A stretch of 8,065 nucleotides of DNA from CALFUK01 sp964398295 (lineage in GTDB: Bacteria > Bacteroidota > Bacteroidia > Chitinophagales > Saprospiraceae), in assembly GCA_964398295.1 (NCBI GenBank), contig CAYNMW010000187.1, forward strand, positions 1 to 8,065, written 5' to 3'. This document shows positions 6,401 to 8,065 of this stretch, piece after piece (within the stretch, counting starts at the first letter, position 1; each line of letters begins with the position of its first letter). The notes under the pieces are model-generated. The model saw only the letters and a program-made list of their open reading frames with translations. It was not told where the DNA came from and did not search any database. The position numbers were made by a program, and so were the translations under genes.

Positions 6401-8065
6401 CTTGACTTGTATCTGGATGCATCCAAACGATATCGCTTTCACAATCAAAAAATGGTGTGTCACCCAATGCGTTATCTGGACAAATGAGTATTGGGTCCAA
6501 AACGTCAGGTTCTACATTGATAATAGAAGTTGCAGTAGAGAAATTACCACAAGCATCAGTTGCTGTAAATGTAACGACAATCTCAGTAGATACATTTCTA
6601 CACAAATCAATGTCATTAATATTAAAATCATTTGTCAATACAGGATCAGTATCACAATTATCAAAGACACCAATTTCAGCAATTAGACTATCAATACTTG
6701 TTGCAGGATCTAAGGTGCCACTCAGTATCGTACAATCTAAAATTATATTATCAGGTACGTTGAATGTTGGTGGCTCTGTATCGGGAATGATTGATATAAT
6801 GGTTACATCAGAAGTAGAATTCCCACAAGCATCAGTAACTGTGAAAGTTACTTCAATATCATAAGGTGCATCAGCACAAATATTCAGCTCATCTTCGCTG
6901 AAACTCGTTGATAATGTTGGATTTAAATCACAATTATCACTAATGATAGCTGACGACAATAGATTATCTATGATTAGTGCTGGCGAACTCGTTTCACTTA
7001 TAATGGTACAATCTAAAATAATATCGTCTGGTACCTCAAGATTTGGAGGTGTAATATCTTCATTAATTGTAACCGTAGATGAAGTAGTAGAAAAATTGCC
7101 ACAATCATCTGTTGCCGTCCATGTCACTGTAGTAGTACCACCTCCGTTGCAAACATCTATTGCTGTTGGATTATAATCATTCGTTATAACAATATCAGAA
7201 TCACATTCATCAACTGCCGCCGCACTATTCAGCCAGTTACCTAAGGTGATATCGCCGCTATTGCAATCTATAGTCAATGCAGGTGGAGTGATGGTGAACA
7301 CTGGAGAAATCTCGTCTCCCTCTATGATTAAATCTGCCATTACTGTGGTTGTATTTCCGCAGTTATCAATAGCTGTCCAAGTAATTGTTGTGGTAAGATT
7401 GATGCATAAGTTCAAATTGAAACTTGTAAAGTCATTTGTGACCATAACATCGGTGTCACAAGCATCATTCGCCGTTACACTTGCTAACCAGCTACTTATA
7501 GAACTTGCAGTTGTTTCTAGATCACTACAAGGAAGTGTAAGGTTTGCTGGGGCAATCAAAACTGGTGGAGTTACATCTGGCGTCACCGTTATTGTGCTTG
7601 TAATAGTGCTGCTGTTACCGCAGGCATCTGTTGCAGTAAATGTGATTATTGTTGTCCCGCCCGCTCCACAAATATCTAGATTGGTCGCACTAAAATTATT
7701 CGTAATTGAAATGTCTGGATCACAAGCATCAATAGCGATCGCACTGTTTAACCAATTGCCGATGGTGATGTCTCCTGAAGAACAATCTATATCTAGATCT
7801 GGGGGTGAAAAAGTAAAGACAGGAGGAGTGTCATCTCCTTCTATAATCAGATCGGCCATTACTGTAGTTGTATTACCGCAATCATCTACAGCTGTCCAAG
7901 TGACCGTTGTTGTGCTATTGGTACACAAGTCGACATTAAAGTTTGCGTAGTCATTTGTCACAATGACATCTGGGTCGCACACATCAGTTGCTGTAACACT
8001 TGCTAACCAGCTACTAATAGAACTAGTTGTTGTTTCTAAGTCGGTACATGGTAGGGTTAAATCAG
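453..8065 (-). CDS. Giant secreted HYR/Ig-like repeat protein with dockerin-like, cohesin-like and type IX sorting domains (5' partial)
   Basis: The frame is open from the window edge to a TAA at 453-455, giving 2,536 visible residues. A GTG at 7980-7982 could be called as a start, but the 27 codons before it match the tandem repeat exactly in register, so it is internal and the true start lies outside. Domains in order: six four-Cys HYR-like modules (1-530); divergent HYR/Ig-like modules (about 531-2129) marked by D-x-CGN and 'RTW-x-V-x-D' motifs and by D-x-x-x-P joints; carboxypeptidase-regulatory-like domain (about 2130-2192); dockerin-like EF-hand pair (about 2193-2252); cohesin-like domain (about 2313-2449); type IX sorting domain (about 2450-2536). 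No membrane segment or catalytic domain is visible. By family, such proteins pass the outer membrane through the Por/type IX system and act as cell-surface or released structural or adhesive proteins. The exact ligand is unknown, and adhesion is inference. No co-directional neighbour is visible. Confidence 0.95.
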   Translation of the reverse strand, partial: DLTLPCTDLETTTSSISSWLASVTATDVCDPDVIVTNDYANFNVDLCTNSTTTVTWTAVDDCGNTTTVMADLIIEGDDTPPVFTFSPPDLDIDCSSGDITIGNWLNSAIAIDACDPDISITNNFSATNLDICGAGGTTIITFTATDACGNSSTITSTITVTPDVTPPVLIAPANLTLPCSDLETTASSISSWLASVTANDACDTDVMVTNDFTSFNLNLCINLTTTITWTAIDNCGNTTTVMADLIIEGDEISPVFTITPPALTIDCNSGDITLGNWLNSAAAVDECDSDIVITNDYNPTAIDVCNGGGTTTVTWTATDDCGNFSTTSSTVTINEDITPPNLEVPDDIILDCTIISETSSPALIIDNLLSSAIISDNCDLNPTLSTSFSEDELNICADAPYDIEVTFTVTDACGNSTSDVTIISIIPDTEPPTFNVPDNIILDCTILSGTLDPATSIDSLIAEIGVFDNCDTDPVLTNDFNINDIDLCRNVSTEIVVTFTATDACGNFSTATSIINVEPDVLDPILICPDNALGDTPFFDCESDIVWMHPDTSQVSDDCGVSIYTYSITDPDGTINGPFDILNLLTGRDIDPSLFETTFDFEEGVSIVSYYVEDFCGNNSSCSFEVTVGDAVAPFFLDCPEDLFVGNDPDECSAKVNWEVPIAWDNCDIPADPDVIEMDTSLVVTQLIGLHNGLNFDDIQSGDVIPVGNYLIGYVVEDTDGNTDTCQFNLTVWDTQDPILMAAIPFDITLSCEMPLDTFVLQDHQVMDNCVENPTIENRLVSNRVMDPNDPGYSNYQDTFFYTVTDSAQIFPDGSVKVNQMTWKWVVNWIDTIAPVLSLASPFIQVEECSLEEIEVCRDEEIIIGQKDSTLLINDQWVITTIILKDTIEVCDTIFQPIPFDQQLLAQGATAVDACHPADDFQLVSLDDFLNSIGHLLTFVDERTEVCKGDKAFTIERTWFATDPSGNVDSIVQILEVLDRNPPEISCKEEITVSLDEDGSYNLTRDDVLFDYFDACFTDPDDIEVLIQPNFFNCQDIGTHDVLVSATDVCNNRTAYCEVIVNVIDIVAPTILCPQTPVVIAVNPRNCDTAFDIGSYVLSEDCDVTILTDPPINGGLPEGSSTVTITATDASGNANTCTIEVDVQLTEQIEFDVTLGCNNLLNVSLPADCELTLSPDMILEGDPNVCSDLLCIEVNDDQGIAHINFFDISDVDQVFQVRIVDCNGSGNSCWASVRIEEKQIPVIEYPRDTSILCLEPQDPEYHKLGFPIILNCESGVDIRFTDNYIEFDQCEDPRAIIERTWIVTDDDAVAHRDTHTQIITITPFNNEHVTFPDDITASNAISCEAVSETLDEIENGIINPSSNLHPDSTGLPTAFGIPLLTNAGLCLFNVGYEDEVLEGCGSTFSILRTWKVLDICQGSSPTNPIEHTQIIVILDSEAPQITNDSIELTVSIDPWTCVWSGLLPIPEFVETCGSPSFDVYVSGGGYIELTNQGDSTAVTGLNFGLGIHTVNYAIEDACGNISLFDFTVTVVDNIRPVAICKENLQVILTNDNTGGTGKLFARDLDAGSNDAGCGKISSCLIRQIDFNGGLLDTIIDGQQVYRAVNGCNFDGEFRDTLADKDGDIESITTIQYVLCKDFIELCCVDVGDLEVALITTDDNGLSNSCTANVRIVDSSASSLSCESHTIDCSDDSTVDVLSPIGNQTFCNEDVNLEFVDDSVFLDNCGEGQIFRIWYLDSNDNQSFDDGETSCNQVVTILNGSGLDPHTIKWPKHFTGEIVDGINLECDDNGSLTSENTPVNMGDVFTCSASEFGVPVWCDSACGLVGLSSEIDTVVASDACLQLINRWTIIDWCNWDANDTNSTENGDSFEAVEDWAQGDCTGCLEGISDDPVYFRYDSVVQDGSYSFDQIIKVIDDEAPTIELSDLIVSVTGGKTSKDDDQICIGSGQLNIIASDFCGEQAVATDGLSWLIEYDDGQSIQSSSFVGGTLLLNTEQGSPGESHRVSVTVSDGCGNQSVASANIDFVDEVAPTPICVSGVSTVFMESDGSVDVWASDYDLGSFDNCSDLTFTIVQDGDRPLRPDEQGFDMQQRITFTCLDSLDQYELDVWAWDEDANGAFCAVSILIQGDCESISSASLISGAILTQENDPIENVEVTLSANLAEYPKTWLTDNSGEYGFDLNPNALTYSVKAKRNDNPLNGVSTKDLILIQQHILGFLPLESPYHLIAADVNNNQNISAVDILELRKMILGLESEFLHNDSWRFTTAQNVFLNTSSPWPFEEEININSLLANALNQDFIGIKIGDVSGDAIPNALVHTESRSDGSLELHSNSNTFNKGDMVVVPIYSNQVDDIRGFQMTMLHSGLSFSHIESGRIPIDTEHLGIHTDQVTFSWNGDLIDQEGALFYLHFVAEENGELIESLHINSSITRAEAYRNDEKLNLVLTFNEALIGQIDIFQNKPNPFSSQSEISFTLPEKESIELILYDIDGKILHTVEGSFDKGPHSITIDRNDLPVSGVVYYQLRAGSFVSKTFKAVVID
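456..716 (-). other. C-terminal type IX secretion (Por) sorting domain
   Basis: The last about 87 residues start with 'IFQNKPNPFSSQSEISFTLP', followed by a strand with 'LILYDIDGKIL', then 'GPHSITIDRNDLPVSGVVYY' and a closing 'KTFKAVVID'. The N-x-P-N-P-F start, the Y/D-x-x-G-K turn and the short beta C-terminus are the recognised pattern of the type A C-terminal sorting domain of Bacteroidota. The family role is to direct the folded protein through the type IX machinery, where the domain is normally removed and the protein is released or anchored to the surface. It is complete and reaches the stop codon. Confidence 0.92.
717..1127 (-). other. Cohesin-like domain
   Basis: Residues about 2313-2449 begin with a short polar stretch and then 'KGDMVVVPIYSNQVDDIRGF', followed by 'HSGLSFSHIESG' and later 'TFSWNGDLIDQEGALFYLHF'. 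This order (a G-D-x-V-x-V-P strand, an 'I-x-G-F-Q' strand, and a late 'L-F-x-L-x-F' strand) is that of cohesin-type beta sandwiches. It is separated from the dockerin-like domain by about 60 residues (about 2253-2312) containing 'SWRF', 'FIGIKIGDVSGDA', a connector I have seen described in related Bacteroidota proteins. The assignment rests on pattern resemblance and needs a profile search. Confidence 0.6.
1308..1487 (-). other. Dockerin type I-like EF-hand pair
   Basis: Residues about 2193-2252 contain two calcium-loop-plus-helix repeats. The second loop is complete, D2228-x-N2230-x-N2232 with D2239 at position 12, followed by the helix ILELRKMILGL. The first is degenerate: N2193 and N2195 at loop positions 1 and 3, Leu at position 5, D2204 at position 12, then the helix LILIQQHILGF. 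The layout matches dockerin type I duplications. No cellulase or other glycosidase domain is present, so this is unlikely to be a cellulosomal enzyme anchor. Calcium-dependent folding of the second loop is inferred from the ligand positions. Confidence 0.75.
1488..1676 (-). other. Carboxypeptidase-regulatory-like / SdrD-B-like domain
   Basis: Residues about 2130-2192 read as a short transthyretin-type beta sandwich: 'SGAILTQENDPIENVEV', then 'WLTDNSGEYGF', then a Tyr/Ser/Val strand. The 'G-x-x-x...P-x-x-x-V-x-V...T-D-x-x-G-x-Y-x-F' pattern is the usual signature of carboxypeptidase-regulatory-like and Cna-B/SdrD-B folds. In Bacteroidota surface proteins it commonly precedes a dockerin-like segment, as it does here. 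It is likely a structural spacer; no enzymatic domain adjoins it. Confidence 0.7.
1677..6473 (-). other. Divergent HYR/Ig-like module region of the giant protein
   Basis: Residues about 531-2129 hold roughly a dozen further beta-rich modules of uneven length, separated by joints of the type 'D-x-x-x-P' (DAVAP, DTQDP, DTIAP, DIVAP, DSEAP, DNIRP, DDEAP, DEVAP). Classic HYR signatures are visible at DFCGN (about 614), DACGN (about 1516) and DGCGN (about 2009), and a CGN-less variant at ATDASGN (about 1127). A second motif class has 'ERTW', 'LRTW' or 'NRWTIIDWC' followed later by 'HTQII' or 'DQIIKVID' (about 956, 1298, 1407 and 1844). Boundaries are approximate, and some modules (about 835-983 and 1677-1915) are long and probably carry insertions. 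Confidence 0.75.
6474..7025 (-). repeat. Pair of 92-residue HYR-like modules (276-bp period)
   Basis: The two modules start with DIILDCTI and NIILDCTI and share the same length and cysteine spacing (26/18/17). They are longer than the modules of the 173-residue unit because the segment between the first and second cysteine is extended. Each ends in a proline-containing hinge (TEPP, then VLDP). They are a separate, more divergent duplication within the same array. Confidence 0.82.
7026..8063 (-). repeat. Tandem duplication of a 519-bp two-module unit
   Basis: Codons from 8063 to 7545 and from 7544 to 7026 encode two consecutive 173-residue units that align without gaps. By hand count, the first 88-residue halves agree at about 66 positions and the second 85-residue halves at about 51. 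The shared first-half landmarks are LETT, SSISSWLASVTA, VTND and TTTVMADLIIEGD; the second half shares GNWLNSA and TATD. Many codons for shared residues differ at the third base, so the duplication is not recent, or it has since diverged under protein-level selection. Confidence 0.9.

Larger units (their letters stand above)
6474..8063 (-). repeat. Array of six four-cysteine HYR-like modules
   Basis: Residues 1-530 consist of six modules of 85-92 residues. Each has four cysteines in the contexts L/I-x-C near its start, 'D-x-CD' or 'DNCD', 'D/N-x-C', and 'D-x-CGN'. Each module ends in a hinge such as 'DVTPP', 'DITPP' or 'DTEPP'. Cysteine spacings in order are 23/18/15, 20/18/16, 23/18/15, 20/18/16, 26/18/17 and 26/18/17, so the 18-residue middle gap never changes. 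The Thr- and Val-rich strands and the CGN motif fit the HYR/Ig-like beta-sandwich families. Two disulfides per module is an inference from the invariant cysteines. The array starts at the window edge in mid-register, so more copies probably lie outside. Confidence 0.88.

Noticed and set aside
6457..6864. Open frame of 135 codons on the + strand
   Set aside because: It is antisense to two HYR-like modules, and its apparent repeats (PQASVAV, VQSKII) are shadows of the conserved CGN and LDC segments of the real frame.
7246..7950. Open frame of 234 codons on the + strand
   Set aside because: It lies opposite the HYR-like array, and its Val/Ser-rich repeated wording is the antisense reading of the Thr/Asp-rich modules. 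It has no ribosome site or recognisable domain.
7980..7982. GTG as the start codon of the giant protein
   Set aside because: The same frame continues without a stop to the window edge, and its translation upstream of this codon matches the tandem repeat in register (LTLPC...LETT...SSISSWLASVTA). The GTG is an internal Val and no signal peptide follows it.

Overview
The window is almost entirely one very large minus-strand gene (8065 down to 453), cut by the right-hand edge at its 5' end, followed by about 450 bases of non-coding DNA at the left. The visible 2,536 codons encode a secreted, Asp/Thr/Cys-rich multidomain surface protein. It is built from many HYR/immunoglobulin-like beta-sandwich modules, followed by a carboxypeptidase-regulatory-like fold, a dockerin-like EF-hand pair, a cohesin-like domain and a C-terminal type IX secretion (Por) sorting domain. 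This architecture, with the 'D-x-CGN', 'R-T-W-x-V-x-D' and 'D-x-x-P-P/A-P' motifs, is typical of Bacteroidota, and the dockerin wording (NGVSTKDL...HILG) most resembles Saprospiria-type marine or activated-sludge bacteria. The taxonomic placement is inferred from memory of these families, not from a search.

Layout on the + strand. Positions 1-452 carry no gene. They hold a cluster of short interspersed-repeat motifs of a kind common between Bacteroidota genes, including a 23-bp inverted repeat, and two perfect hairpins (323-356 and 398-439), the second lying just past the stop codon. Positions 453-716 encode the sorting domain, 717-1127 the cohesin-like domain, 1308-1487 the dockerin-like domain, 1488-1676 the carboxypeptidase-regulatory-like domain, 1677-6473 a long series of divergent HYR/Ig-like modules, and 6474-8065 a regular array of six four-cysteine modules. 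The first four modules of that array form two copies of a 173-residue (519-bp) tandem unit. The reading frame is open to the window edge, so the signal peptide, true start and promoter are not visible, and the array probably continues beyond the edge.

The most notable observations are a stretch of 488 consecutive residues without a single Lys, Arg or His, the invariant cysteine spacing of the six-module array, and the presence of dockerin-like and cohesin-like domains on the same polypeptide. No second protein-coding gene, RNA gene, CRISPR array or mobile-element gene was found. I see no evidence of a new multi-gene system in this window.

Residue numbers below count from the first complete codon in the window (8063-8061 = residue 1), because the true N-terminus is not present.
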